Positions 1 to 11,289 of a DNA stretch of 64,000 nt are shown in pieces. Location: positions 24,401,397 to 24,465,396 of the forward strand of contig CM048841.1 of assembly GCA_026545765.1 (NCBI GenBank), given 5' to 3'. This stretch comes from Plantago major (taxonomy: Eukaryota > Streptophyta > Magnoliopsida > Lamiales > Plantaginaceae). The notes beneath the pieces are model-generated. The model did not search any database. It saw only the letters and a program-made list of their open reading frames with translations, and had not been told where the DNA came from. How positions within the stretch are numbered: position 1 is the stretch's first letter; each line of letters starts with the position of its first letter. Position numbers and translations under genes: made by a program.

Positions 1-526
1 TATTGGGATAATATTACCTTTTTCAATATAATGACCCAAAATCTAATTTTTATGCAAACAAAGACATCTTTGGTTTTGATATAACTAAACCACTCTGTAT
101 GACTATTTTCTTTAATATATCCAAATGTTTAAAATGGGATTCAATATCCTTTGAGAAAACTAGGATATCATCAATATAGACTAATATAAAATCACTATAA
201 GGAGTGAAGATATCATTCATAATTTTCTGAAATTCAGAAGGAGCATTTTTCAAACCAAATGGCATTACATTCCATTCGTAATGTCCTATTGGAACATTAA
301 AGGCTGTTTTATACCTATCTTTTTGTTCAATTTGAACTTGCCAATAACCTGATTTTAAATCAAATTTTGAAAATAATATTGAATCATAAAGTCTTTCTAA
401 AAGATCTTTTTTATTCGGAATAGGATGCCTAATCCATTTTAAAAATAATATTGAGGACATAACCAACCCACTTCGTGTCCCATGAGGAGGTTTGGAAAAT
501 AATATAAATGACAGGATTCCACACAT
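1..526 (-). pseudogene. Endogenous plant pararetrovirus (Caulimoviridae) reverse transcriptase piece
   Basis: Read on the - strand, this gives a reverse transcriptase palm with the motifs FSKFDLKSGYWQV, GHYEWNVMPFGLKNAPSEFQ and the catalytic box YIDDILVFSK, followed by ESHFKHL and SGLVISKPKM. The GHYEWNVMPFGL and HFKHL wording is typical of plant pararetroviruses, especially petuvirus- or florendovirus-like endogenous copies, and differs from the gypsy and copia enzymes elsewhere in the window. The similarity continues to the left edge, so the rest of pol probably lies outside. It is a broken fossil; no movement-protein or coat region is seen to its right. A divergent gypsy element is the alternative. 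Confidence 0.8.
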
Positions 527-600
527 CTATACAAGTTCGAACTTTTAGATTAGATGGAATTTCAGGATTACACATCTCTATAAGTTCGAACTTTTGGATA
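511..600. repeat. Diverged 51-bp tandem duplication
   Basis: Two adjacent copies of a unit starting AGGATT and containing AAGTTCGAACTTTT lie about 51 bp apart (513 and 564). They sit directly next to the pararetrovirus piece. Confidence 0.6.
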
Positions 601-1050
601 GGAGATAATCAACCTTAAGGGCCCCTAGGGACGGAGCCTGGATTGAAAATGGCATGTGACTAAGTGAATTTTAAATACTGTTTGGACTATCATATGTACC
701 AATATGTTGCTATACTTGAAGTTTGAAAACGACAAATATATGGGTATAAAAATTTAGGGAGTGGCTATAGGCTATAGCAATAGGTAGTACAAGGTATCAT
801 CCGCTCATGATCAATATCCGTTACCTTTTAATTACGGAGTGCCTCCACTTATCAATCATGCTAAAACCGCTCTTATGTAGTGTAGGTAATTAGCTCAACC
901 CTGACGATTCTAGTTGGTTGAGTTTACTTGAGTATGAGATTGTTGGTTTTGATGTGTAATGTACTTCTTGTTGAACATTTCTTGTGCTCATATAAACATT
1001 ATGAGTTTTAAGTTATAAAATTTTTGCCGTTTCAAAAAAAAAAAAAAAAA
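601..1050 (+). other. Possible 3' tail of a retroposed sequence ending in poly(A)
   Basis: No reading frame is seen. The stretch ends in a run of about 19 A (1026-1044) preceded by AT-rich sequence that looks like a transcript 3' end, as for a plant LINE or a retroposed mRNA. No target duplication or source was identified, so the run may be only a homopolymer. Confidence 0.25.
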
Positions 1051-1588
1051 AAGTCCTCTCTTCGGAGCGAGCTTCCAGAATTTGGAGTGTTATAGCTAGC
1101 ATACCATGTGAGATGGTCCGTAGATGCAATTTGGACGTGCATTATTGTTTCATGCCAAACCATAAAATTACAATGTTAGGTATAAATGCACTAACTAAAC
1201 CACTCTATAGTGTACTATAGTGTTTTATGTTTAGAGTTCCGAAATTATTGCCTCCCAGTATGGGCAAAATCGTTCTCTCTGGACTGGTAATGTAGAATGT
1301 TGGTCCATCACTTACACACTTTTTCTTTTACATAAGAAATATTAAAAAAAAGAAACAATTACAAATTGGTGTCTATCCCAAATCTTTCCTGATACATAAT
1401 ATCTTTATTATAATTTAGTGTCTATATATCTAATTCCAAAGATGCCCTCTAACTAAATACTTAATATAATATATTTAATAATAAACATTAATCTTCAATC
1501 ATATAATCATCTATTAGGATCTGTTTAGATTTGTTTTCGTAAAATTAGCCAAGCACCATCAAAATAAAAGATCGCCCTCATTTACCAG

Positions 1589-1900
1589 CATTTAATTGCA
1601 AGCATCATTTGGCATTATATTACAAGTATCATTTAACATTATATTACAAGTATCATTCAATACGAACAAGCATCATATTAGTACTGCAAACATAATTTAG
1701 CATTACATTACAAGCATCCAATACGAAACAATCATCATATTCGTACTGCAAGCATAACTCAACATTAAATTACAAGCATCATATAATACAAGCATTCAAA
1801 ACAAAACAATCATCATATTAATTACACAGGGACACCATTAATACAACAAAGTATCAAGCATCATTCTTCAATATTAACAACAAGCATCAAGCATCATATT
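1589..1900. repeat. Degenerate short tandem array (ACAAGCATCAT-type words)
   Basis: About ten irregular repeats of words such as ACAAGCATCATAT, CATTATATTACAAG and AATACGAACAAG occur in roughly 300 bp. Spacing is uneven (about 25-60 bp), so this is a decayed tandem array, not a clean satellite. Confidence 0.6.
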
Positions 1901-3073
1901 AAGAAATCATCCACATTTGAATGAGGAAAAATAAAAATAACTCAATGCAACCCATTAATTGAACACATGCCAATATAATTAAGTTAAGGAGTTACGATCG
2001 ATGTCAATAAGAAAACTTAAACATAAAAAAAAAAAAAAAAATTTGATAAGGAGGATGTAGTAAGAAGGTTGATATTATTGTGATGAAGATGATTGTATCA
2101 ATTAGCAGATGCTTGTTTGTTTCAACTGGCGTCTGACGTTTGAACATGTTAATAATTGTGTTTTTTTAGTGTTTTGATTTATTTTCCTATAAATAAGGGA
2201 TTGCTTTTATCAATAATGATGTATTTAATTTCAAATTTACTAAACATAATAAAATTACTAATTTGTTGGAAGATTATCATCAATTTGTAGGAAGTTTTTT
2301 ATACATAATTAAAGTGTAAGAAGTTTTTGAAAGTTACAATAATTTATAATTATTTAAAAAAAAAACATAGAATCAAAGCTAATATTCGTTAAATTGTGGC
2401 GAATGAAGATGCCCAAAATTCATGCGAATCAACTTCATGGTAGTCCTTTTTGACTAGCTTATCCGCATACTGCTTGCGACTGATTATTCCCACTTTCATG
2501 TTTCCTCGAATCTATATAATACATTAAGCAAAAAATGTTTGGAGCCATTTAAAGCTATCCACATCATTTAATTATTTGGCAAAATAAAGGGTTCTGATTG
2601 GTCCGTTTCATTGATTAGTTGGCCAGTCTTTTTATTCTAATTGGTCCAAAGATTAACTCTAATGATGTGTTATTAGCTTGAGAAACAAAAACAATTTTGC
2701 ATTTATATTGTGTCATATCAATTATTTTTGCTAAGTTGTGAGCTTCTTCTTTTGCAATTCTTCTATCAGCCATGTAAAAGCTATCTATGGTAAATTGTGT
2801 CCACTGATTCATTGAAATGATTCTGCGGGGAGCTTTCCATGGGTGGGAATTAGATGTTATTTTAACTATGAAGTGAGGCTATTTTATAAACCACATTTCA
2901 ATGCATAAAAATTAAAATATGATTTATTATCAAGTTGGTGCCTATATAATTTTTATTGATATATATAGGTAAGTTTAAAATGTGTTGATCAAAATTACTC
3001 AATAAAATTACAATAAACTTAAAGTGAAATTAGTATAAAAACATTATCATACCCTTGACAACGACTTGATGCA

Positions 3074-3325
3074 TTTTAGAATTTTAGTTTGTTATACTAT
3101 AGTCCTGATATATTTTTAATTCATAAAACTAACCACAAATAATTACAAATATATTCAATTTCAAAAACTTTCATGTAACTGATCGACAAACATTATTATT
3201 TTAGAATTTTAGTTTGTTATAATATAGTCCTGATATATTTTTAATTCATAAAACTAACCACAAATAATTACAAATATATTCAATTTTAAAACTTTTATGT
3301 AACTGATCGACAAACATTATTATTA
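3074..3325. repeat. 125-bp tandem duplication
   Basis: The unit starting TTTTAGAATTTTAGTTTG occurs at 3074 and again 125 bp later at about 3199. It differs at only a handful of positions and ends with GATCGACAAACATTATTATT both times. The high identity indicates a recent local duplication. Confidence 0.85.
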
Positions 3326-4026
3326 TAGTCAGAAACTAAGAATGAAGTTTTATAAAAAAATTAGTTAATGTTTCTTTAAAATATTGATGTTCAATGTAAA
3401 ATAGTTGATAATGTAAAATAATATTTAATTAGAAGACATAAAATATTCACTCATAAAATATTACTTATAATATTTAACACTTTAATATTTAAGAATATAG
3501 GTCCATCCCTCAATTCCTTTACTAATACAGGTTCATCGAAAATTTGTGATTCATATTTTATCTAAATTCTTAAGACAAGTTCCCGACTTAAAATGAATTA
3601 AAATTAAAAGGAAAAGGGTCAAGTTGTTAAAATAAACTTTATTAAATTTTCACTTTTATTTTTTCAATTTTTTTATTTTTTTAATTATGTTTTTTAGTAG
3701 GGAGCAAGTGGAAATAAAAGAAGCGGGAAAACAAAGAAAACTATGAAGGGGAAGAAAGGGGATGAAAAGGTTGAAGGGAAGAAGGATGAGGATGGAATTG
3801 TCACAATATATGAAAAAGAATGAAAAATTAAATGAAAGGTTGGCGTCTGTTGATAATTATAGACCTTCCTACCATCTAAATATTATTGTTCGATATATAT
3901 ACGTGTGCTATTTTGCAAGAATATTATCCAGCCATCCCGAAGAAATTTCGAACAATAGAATTGTCGTATGTTTAGGCTAAAAGTTAAAGTAATGAAAGAT
4001 TAAAAATAAGGTGGGAAAATGTATTT

Positions 4027-4720
4027 ATTAATTAGTGACACGCAAAATGTATAATTTGTGTGTAAAATTAAGATTGATTATTATTCGTTGAGTGTGTGCT
4101 GGTAATTTCTTTTTTTTTTTTTGTAATGTACGAAGTTATGTGAAAAGGCTAAAAACTTGAAAAGTATAAAGTTCCGCGTGATGTAGGGAGTAATTTGTAA
4201 TTTTCCATATTTTATATATGATATTTTTCATTTAATGTAAATTTAGGATGCATCACTAAAAGAGAAGAAATAAAATTACACCAACGGTGTGAGGGTTATT
4301 TTGGATAAATCGAATGTAACTCATGAAGTCTATTATATAGATTAGGATGGTGAAATATTTAAATAAATGATAATCTATGACAAAATGGTATAAATGTATA
4401 CTTTTGGTGGGAATGTATGAAAAATTGGTGAAAAGATGTAACAATATGGTTTTTTAATTATTTGGTTGTGGTACTTTCCTACATCAGGGTTTTCTAATTT
4501 TAGTGGCAAAATGTTTAATTTGTGTTTAAAACTAAAATGGTTTATTAATTTTGTTGGGTGTGGGGTAGCTTCCTTTTTTAATTAATGTATAAAGTTCTGT
4601 GGACGATTAAAAATGTATGCAGGGGATGGAGGTAGTAATGTATGAAGTTCTATGATACGATTAAAAATGACAAATGTATGAAATTATACAGAACACATGG
4701 AGTACGATATTAGTCATTTT
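4027..4720. repeat. Cluster of MITE-like repeats with TACTCCCT/TACTACCTCC-type ends
   Basis: Two related blocks (about 4027-4195 and 4495-4645) share GCAAAATGT(A/T)TAATTTGTGT, then GTTG(A/G)GTGTG, then AATGTA(C/T)(G/A)AAGTT, and end in a GGGAGTAA or GGAGGTAGTAA border. A third border lies near 4703. Read in reverse, the borders are TACTCCCTACAT, TACTACCTCCATCC and TACTCCATGTG, resembling Stowaway-type ends. The word AATGTATGAAGTTCT recurs about four times in one orientation. No complete element with paired inverted ends was defined. Confidence 0.45.
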
Positions 4721-4912
4721 CGAGAATCGTAAATAAATAGAGAGGCTCATACCCTTGCCAATCAACAATTCCAATTCCTGGTCCAAATAGGTCCTTATAG
4801 GTGGGTCTAAATATTGGTCCACCTAAGGATCCTTAAAAAGATACAAGTCTAAATTGATCATGATTGGGTGAAACTTCCATGTTTTTAAATTCGTATATTT
4901 CTATCTAAACTT

Positions 4913-5220
4913 GGTGACATGTGTAGTATGTCATTCATTTTTTCAGTTATATACACCATCGAGTTTCAAAAGCGAGGCCTCTTACATGCCTACATATTAG
5001 TCTTTCTTAAAGTCGAGGATGATGATATAATTAAACGCCACATTAATGACTATATATGTGATGAGCAGCCCGACAAAGACACCAAACCTGTGTTATACGA
5101 GGTTGTTGCAAACAATGGTGCATGGTCCTAGCGGTCCGACAAAAGCTACTACTCCGTGCATGGAAAATAATGTATTCACAATGTTTTCCTAAAAATTTCA
5201 TCATGCATTTATTTTCAAGA
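4913..5220 (+). pseudogene. Helitron-like helicase (Rep/helicase N-terminal region) fragment
   Basis: The translation contains YTIEFQKRGLLHAYILVFL and, about 30 residues later, CDEQPDKDTKPVLYEVV. These match the Helitron Rep domain signature EFQKRGLPHAHILLFL followed by PD-x-x-P-x-LYE-x-V. A shifted frame continues with VHGPSGPTKATTPCMEN, the expected HGPCG...PCMEN segment. The usual second His of the HxH rolling-circle motif reads HAY here. The piece is about 100 residues of a protein that is normally well over 1000, with a frame change and stops, so it is a dead fragment of a rolling-circle DNA transposon. No Helitron ends (TC start, CTRR end) were recognised nearby. Confidence 0.8.
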
Positions 5221-5225
5221 AATAA

Positions 5226-7554
5226 ATTTGAAAAGATTCAACGGGATTCTTTCTTGTGGTTTGGAATAATGATTGAGTTAAAGAGGACTATTTGATAATT
5301 TGGGTAAATATGAAGAAAGAAAAAATGTGGTTAGAAAGAAGAAAAAGAAGTTCTCTAGGTGGAGACACTGCCAGTTTAGGTGAGTGGGATTGGTATTGTT
5401 CGATCAATTCATACTTGACTAATCAACGTACAATTATTGGAATTCACATTGTTGAGCTCATGTCGGCCTATATATCTTACTAAACTGGTCTTCGTTATTT
5501 TACTTTAAAATCGGTCGGGTTCTATCCAACCCGCATCGAAACCCGTTCATAATAATGATGTTCACATCCGAGTTAGGCATATAATCGAACCCGTTCCATA
5601 CATCTGTAACAAGACTCAAACCACAAAATTTTATAGTTAAGTAAGTAAAAAGTACATTTATCCCTGGAGGTGCAAAAAAAACCATTGTAACATGCATGTA
5701 AAATTATGTTTGTAATTTAAAATGGGGGGGGGGGGGGGGGGGGGTTCCGGGGTTGTTGGAAACACACCCATTTAATTGCGTTATACACTTTTGTATTTTT
5801 ATTTTGGTTCGGATTCGAGGATTAAAAAAAATATATGTACATGTTACTGACTAACATGTCAAGTATGGGTAGAGTACCATATATAAAATATACTATGTTA
5901 TCAACCCGTCGGGTCTTGAGTGGGCGCGGGTTGGGTTGGATCCTAAGTTCCTTACCCATTAAAGGCATATTCGCCATTTGTAATTCGTATTTTACATTTT
6001 CTACTACCGTGAAAAAAAAAGACTCAGTGATATGGTACTGAATGAAGAAGGATTATCACTGCACGACGAACACTAACGTTGTTTACAAGGAAGTTAATAG
6101 ACAATCTTATTTTCACGATTAATTTATTTTGTTATCCCTTTTATATTTATTATTAGAAGTAAAGTATACAGTGGCATTGTTGAATTCTATAGATCTATAG
6201 ACTTCGAACAAGGATCACACGGGTAAGCTCATCTCTGATGCATCAAAGCTTATATTGATTTACATAACTCGAACAAGAATGATTAGCCGAATTGTACCAA
6301 ATATGACAAACATTGTCCTTCACTTTGTATTGTACCAGACTTTTATCATCGTGGCATACCTCATAATTAGAAAAAAAATGAAAAACAAAAATAAATTAAA
6401 AGACTATAGAAAAGGTAAACAACAAACAAATGGGTATAAACAAATTTGAAGATTTATAGAAAACCTTAACATACTAATCCCCTGTAAGTGACCAAGGAAC
6501 CAAAATTGACAAGTAATTCCAGCATCGGCATCGATCTGACGATGAGTTTCATCATCTAACAGTGGAAAGTTTTGAATTACATTCCACCTCCAACACACAA
6601 TTAGTTTTTTTTTTTATAGTTAGGGCATTTCTTAATCTTTCAGACAAATCACTCCGCCTTGGACCAAAGGGTTAGGTTTAGTTTGACTTTTTTTTTTTTT
6701 TTGTAAGAGCATACATAATTCAAATTACTAATCACTGTTCAGCATGTTCAGATGGGATTAAAAAAGAAAAGATTAATGAGTTTTCATGTTTAGTAGTATA
6801 TTGAAAAAACAATTATTAACGGTTATTCAAGAGAACCTTCTTTTTTTTTTTTTCCAAGAGAACATTTTAGTTTCATTAATTAACATGTTATGCTGAAATT
6901 TCTTTTTGGTGGGTGAGTGTGCACCCTGCCCCAAAAATTAAATTATTATTTCACTACATCATTTTTTTACACTATCCCTGTGATTTTTTTTTTGGGGGGG
7001 GGGGGGGGGATTAGATGGGTGGCCTAAAAGATATTATTATATCACAAATCAACATACGTTTTCAAATGTTTCAGTGACATGTTTTTCGAGGAGATGGGGT
7101 AGGGGTAGGTCTTCCGATTCCCAAGAAATATCAATAGTTCCCTAACTTAACTTTTCACGTGTTTTGATAAAAGTTACTTCTTTTTGGAGTCGGGACACAC
7201 TCCTATCCACACGGCCTCACCCACCGCTACAAATATTCATTATTTCACTAAAATAATCATAATCTTTTTTTGAGTTAAGTCGGGTTTGGATCCCGTTTCA
7301 CTGGTATGGAATGGGTGGGGCATATACCCAACCTGGACGCCATTACTTTGAACGGGTATTGTGCGGGTTCGCAACGAGCTGGTTATAACATGAGACGTTC
7401 AAAAGAATTTTATCGAGTCACATGTATGTGTTGTTTTCGTATGAGCTTTTGTTGATGATAATGGCTGATACAATTTTCACGGAACTGTAAAATGTGAATA
7501 TGTTTGTAAACTTTTTCGTATATGACTTTAAAATACCATTAACAAATGAACAGT
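5226..7554. other. Intergenic DNA with poly(G) runs and ACCCG/GGGTT-rich patches
   Basis: No supported gene was found. G homopolymers occur at 5724-5744 (21 G) and 6994-7009 (16 G). Patches rich in CCAACCCG/CGGGTTGG words (5510-5590, 5900-5945, 7270-7380) look like remnants of a high-copy plant repeat; an inverted relationship between 5520-5560 and 5900-5945 hints at a MITE, without clear ends. Confidence 0.5.
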
Positions 7555-7888
7555 AACTCAACTTTAATTGAGTTGTGAATAATTGTGATTGAGATAGTAT
7601 TAAAATTTTAAAAGTTTTATAGGGTTATTATTTAAAGTGTGTAAGAGACTAAGAGTGAAGAGATGTGTGTAAGAGTTTTTAAAATTATTTGATTGGTTTT
7701 AAGGTTATTTGATTTATTTAAGGTTGGTATAATAAACGAAAAAAGTAAAGTGGGAGGAAAAAATAGGTAGAGAGAGAAAATTTAATTGAGTTGTGAATAG
7801 TATGTTGATTAAAAACGGATCTTTATTCGATTCGATTAAAGTCGAGCGGCAAACATGATCGATTGTATGGCTCAACTAAAGTTGAGTT
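7555..7888. mobile_element. MITE candidate with AACTCAACTTTA-type terminal inverted repeats
   Basis: The left end reads AACTCAACTTTAATTGAG and the right end, reverse-complemented, reads AACTCAACTTTAGTTGAG. Each end can also fold on itself. The 334-bp body is AT-rich and non-coding and repeats AATTGAGTTGTGAATA at about 7568 and 7782. No clear target duplication was found, so the superfamily is left open. Confidence 0.55.
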
Positions 7889-8726
7889 TAGTTGTATAAC
7901 AAACGCTCCATTGCAAACTGAAAATGCTATTGTAGTAATTGTAGAGTTCCATATGCTTATTATCTTTTCACTATACCCGTCGAGTATCGACGGGCCATAA
8001 ACTAGTTTAAGTGAACCGAAGAGTTTCGTGGAATTAATTAAGGACTAAAATTCATTTTTTTTATTTAAATAACAATATGCTAAGTCAATATTCCAAAGTT
8101 TTCTAGTATTTTATCATGTAAAATTCACATTCATTTCATAATTAAAAGTAATAATATAATCAAACAACAGGCGCGTGGAGGACTACCCAATTTTTGCTCA
8201 ATTTGACTCATGACAGTACAAATCTGTGTTAAATAATAAGATTGCCCAGTTTCAATATAGTAACGCGTGAAATATACAAAACCTTTACTCCTTCGTCTGC
8301 ACAACTCTCTCTCCCCTTCTATTTCTCTTTCACCCAAATCTCTTTTCCATTTCAACATCACTTTAACAAATTCAAGGATGAAACGATCTATATCAGTATT
8401 TTCAGCTTACTTTGAGCTTCATGTGGATATACTTGAAGAGAGAGATGGAGTAGTTCGAGCCAAGAAGTCGCGGCAGCCATGGAAGAGCGGTGAGCGGCCA
8501 TGTAAGAACCGTGAAATCGCGATTTATAAACATAATAAAATGGATTCTTGAGAGCAGAACGGAGAGATGGAGGAGTTGGATCCAAAAAGCTGAAATCTGC
8601 CAAACAGAGGAATTCTAACGCTGTTGGTTGTTTCTGGCGGATATGATCCATAAGTGACTCGGATATGAAAAAGAGGATGTCACAAATGGATGATTGGAGA
8701 TTGGAGATGATTCCCTTATTGGGGAA
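7889..8726. other. Non-coding stretch; a CT-rich leader-like segment but no convincing gene
   Basis: From 8266 a CT-rich run (ACTCTCTCTCCCC...) resembles a plant 5' leader, and overlapping short frames exist on both strands (8267-8551 +, 8388-8759 -). None carries a known motif or good splice context, so none is called. Confidence 0.4.
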
Positions 8727-8770
8727 TTGGTTGCAAGAGGCAACCAAGTGTGGTTGCAAGAGGCAACCAA
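8727..8770. repeat. Two adjacent identical-loop hairpins
   Basis: TTGGTTGC-AAGAG-GCAACCAA (8727-8747) is followed 23 bp on by TGGTTGC-AAGAG-GCAACCA (8751-8770). Stems are 8 and 7 bp with the same AAGAG loop, so the hairpin was duplicated in tandem. Confidence 0.8.
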
Positions 8771-8962
8771 GAGAGAGCCAAAATTGTTATGTGTTATAAT
8801 GTGTTAAGTGGGTAACATTGAGCAATTAATTATCTAAGTTTCACCACTCGATTTTGTGTGTTCTTTAGCTCGTTGCGAAGTGGGATGCGCAAGCTTCGTA
8901 ACGGTATAAGATACGGGAGGGATGCGCAAGCTCGTTGCGAAATTTGAACTAGAAAACTTGAG

Positions 8963-9064
8963 CACCAGAAATTCTTCTTCCCTTCTCTTCGAGTGTTCTT
9001 CACCACAGAAGTTCACCAAAAATTCTTCTTCCCTTCTCTTCGAGTGTTCTTCACCACAGAAGTT
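8963..9064. repeat. 51-bp tandem duplication
   Basis: The unit containing AATTCTTCTTCCCTTCTCTT and GAGTGTTCTTCACCACAGAA occurs at about 8970 and again at 9021. Over most of its length it is identical, so it is recent. Confidence 0.9.
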
Positions 9065-9290
9065 AATGAGCTTCTCTACTTGAAGCTTCCGAGATTGGAC
9101 GTTGTCGTGGGCTAATTGTCAGGAAGGCGGACAAATTTAAACACAAGGGGTGTAAATTTCTTGGCTTCGTCAGCGATTAAATTCGAACCCGTGTTTTGTT
9201 TTTTGTTTGTATATTCAAGTTTCAGTAAGTGTTAATAGATTTCATTCATGTACTATTGTCATATATATTTCATACTGACCTTTGTTGCAG

Positions 9291-9902
9291 CTAAACTGAT
9301 AATCGGAACCAACATCCCTCAAGAGACACTGCTTGCCTTTGCTTCGGCTTCTTTTTTTTTTTTTTTTGTGTCTAAGAAGAAGTATATCTTCATCATTGAC
9401 GACAATTGCTTCGTAAGTGTCTCACTTTGGTTTCAATCCGTTCAATTTCGTTGCTGAATCATTAGATTTACTTCTGGTTGATTTGCGTGGACTGAGTTAA
9501 CCCGAAGTGGAAAATGTGTTTACTGAGTTTAATCGGCGAGTTTCGATCTGTTTATTGTAGTGATCTCGATTTGGGTTGTTGCGGAAGCTTGTGTGATCTG
9601 TTTATTGTAGTGATCTGTTTAATCGGCGAGTTTCAATCTGTTTACTGAGTTTAATCGGCGAGTTTAATCTGGTGGACTGAGATTTTGGGAGGTTTTGCGA
9701 AAACGTTATTTAGGAATGAAGATCAGAAAATAACTGAAACAGAGCAAGTGTGGCTGGATTTAGAGTCTCTAAGGAAATTAGTAACTTTATAATTTATTTT
9801 GGAACATCTAGAGTTAGATATAAGCCTACTAGGCTGTTGTTTGCTTAATTTTTTTTTTTAGCTCAGATTGTATGTTGCTGAATTGAATGCATTTTGATTC
9901 TC

Positions 9903-9933
<31 letters not shown>

Positions 9934-10249
9934 ATGCATTTGCTGGAAATATCATGAAATGAATCGTCAACCTATTTGAGTGATTTATGTTGGGGTTTTC
10001 TCTAGATCCTGATGTTTTTTTTAAAGCTAATAAGCCTAAGGGACTCCTTTCTTGCTTACATGGAATTTGGCAGTACTTCTGTCCTCCGTGGCATGTCTGT
10101 TCTATCCATCTTTGTTTGAAGAGACCCTCGTCAACTACATAGACCTCGTTCCAAGTGACAGAAGGAAAAGGGCAGAACATGAGTTCAATATCACGGAAGA
10201 TGAAGAACAAGGATCAGAAAGAAGGCAACTAAAGTCCAATTATCTCAAT
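9291..10249 (+). other. Exon-like segments of an unidentified transcription unit
   Basis: Splice-like borders suggest exons. TTGTTGCAG precedes 9291, and a GTAAGT follows TGCTTC at 9413. TTTGGCAG precedes 10074, and a GTGAGT follows CTCAATG at 10249. The second segment reads through an open frame with FEETLVNYIDLVPSDRRKR and ends in a charged stretch. The protein is not recognised. A run of T at about 9352-9367 could equally be a polypyrimidine tract. If real, the copia element at 10906-14163 sits in an intron of the same gene, whose last exon could be 14341-14441. Confidence 0.25.
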
Positions 10250-10905
10250 GGTGAGTTTTATGACCTTTTTAACTCTTTGTCTGGTCGAATCAATGTGATA
10301 TTCTCACATTACGTGTCTCGATACATGCGATGTAAAAGTTACCAAGAGTGAAGCTCTTGGTGAGGTATTGAATGGAAATCAATTATTCTGTTGTTACTAC
10401 TACATTATACTGTTGTGAGCTATGTTAGATTTGGGTTTCTGTAGGTGGTGGAATTATGTTATGAGTGTGGGAGCTTTTGATGGTTTTATTAAGCTGTGAG
10501 CTATGTTAGTTGTGATCGTTGATCTATGTGCGGATTAGATTTGCTTTTGTTTAGGTGCTGGAATTATGTCATTTGCCTGATTCATATAGTGTCTTGAGTA
10601 TTGGAGCATGTAACCGTTTTATAGAGCTGTGAGTTGTGATTACAATATTTTGATGACAAACTGAGCCACTAATTTAATCGTCAAAACTTTAGCAACCTCC
10701 GTTATAGTTGGATCTGTAGGGAAATATGTAGTAGTAGTAGTATATATTATGTTGTTTGTAAAGTTGGTACCTAGGATAAAAGTATAGTAGTTTATGAAGT
10801 TTTTGTTGTAGCTCTACTTTTTAGTAGACGATTTAATTGAAAATTAAGAAATGTCAAACTTTCTATTCCATATCCGACTGGGGCGTGTTTTTGCTTTATG
10901 TGCTT

Positions 10906-11266
10906 TGTTAGAGATCAAGATTTAAGCATTCAAGTTGACAAAGAAGCAACAAATACAGTTGAGAAAGAAGCAGCAAAAACCAGAAGAAAGCCAAACAAAG
11001 AGAAACAAGGTGAAGTCGCATTTTGCTCATTACGTTTTTATATAAAGAAAATTGCGCTTTGTACCTTGTGCTGTAAATGTTGTACGTTTCTGTTAAGATG
11101 AGTTTAGGTTAGTTATAAATAGGAAAACAGAGCAAAGGAAGCTCACTTTTGATCCATTCAATCTTTTTCGTTTCATTGTATTCATCTTCATCTTCAATTT
11201 GATATGTTCTTGATCAAATTTAATTCAGTATACTTTGATCATTCTTGATCATCTTTCAATTCAATC
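10906..11266 (+). repeat. 5' LTR of the copia element
   Basis: It starts TGTTAGAGATCAAG and carries a TATA box, TATAAATA, at 11114-11121. It matches the 3' LTR at about 98% over the aligned part. Confidence 0.9.
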
Positions 11267-11289
11267 TTTCAATTTATCCAGCACTGTAC

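Larger units (their letters stand above)
1051..4026. other. AT-rich intergenic DNA
   Basis: No credible gene was found. The short frames here (for example 2615-2812 on the - strand) carry no recognised motif. The stretch contains a degenerate repeat array and a 125-bp tandem duplication, listed separately. Confidence 0.6.

Noticed and set aside
2615-2812. 65-residue frame on the - strand (MNQWTQFTIDSFYMADRRIA...)
   Set aside because: The texture looks protein-like, but no family could be named and the surroundings are not coding; a decayed transposon protein is possible but unsupported.
5510-5945. Telomere-like CCAACCCG/GGGTTGG words
   Set aside because: Not the plant telomere repeat TTTAGGG; more likely remnants of a dispersed GC-rich repeat.
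8388-8759. 123-residue frame on the - strand
   Set aside because: No motif, overlapping competing frames on the + strand, and it runs through the hairpin duplication; no evidence of coding.
9902-9929. Run of about 28 A
   Set aside because: Considered as a retroposon tail, but flanking sequence on both sides repeats TTGAATGCATT and no element body could be seen; treated as a homopolymer with a small local duplication.
10898-11101. Similar short frames at 10898-11101 and 13770-13982
   Set aside because: They are the same stretch of the two copia LTRs; their similarity is LTR identity, not a gene family.
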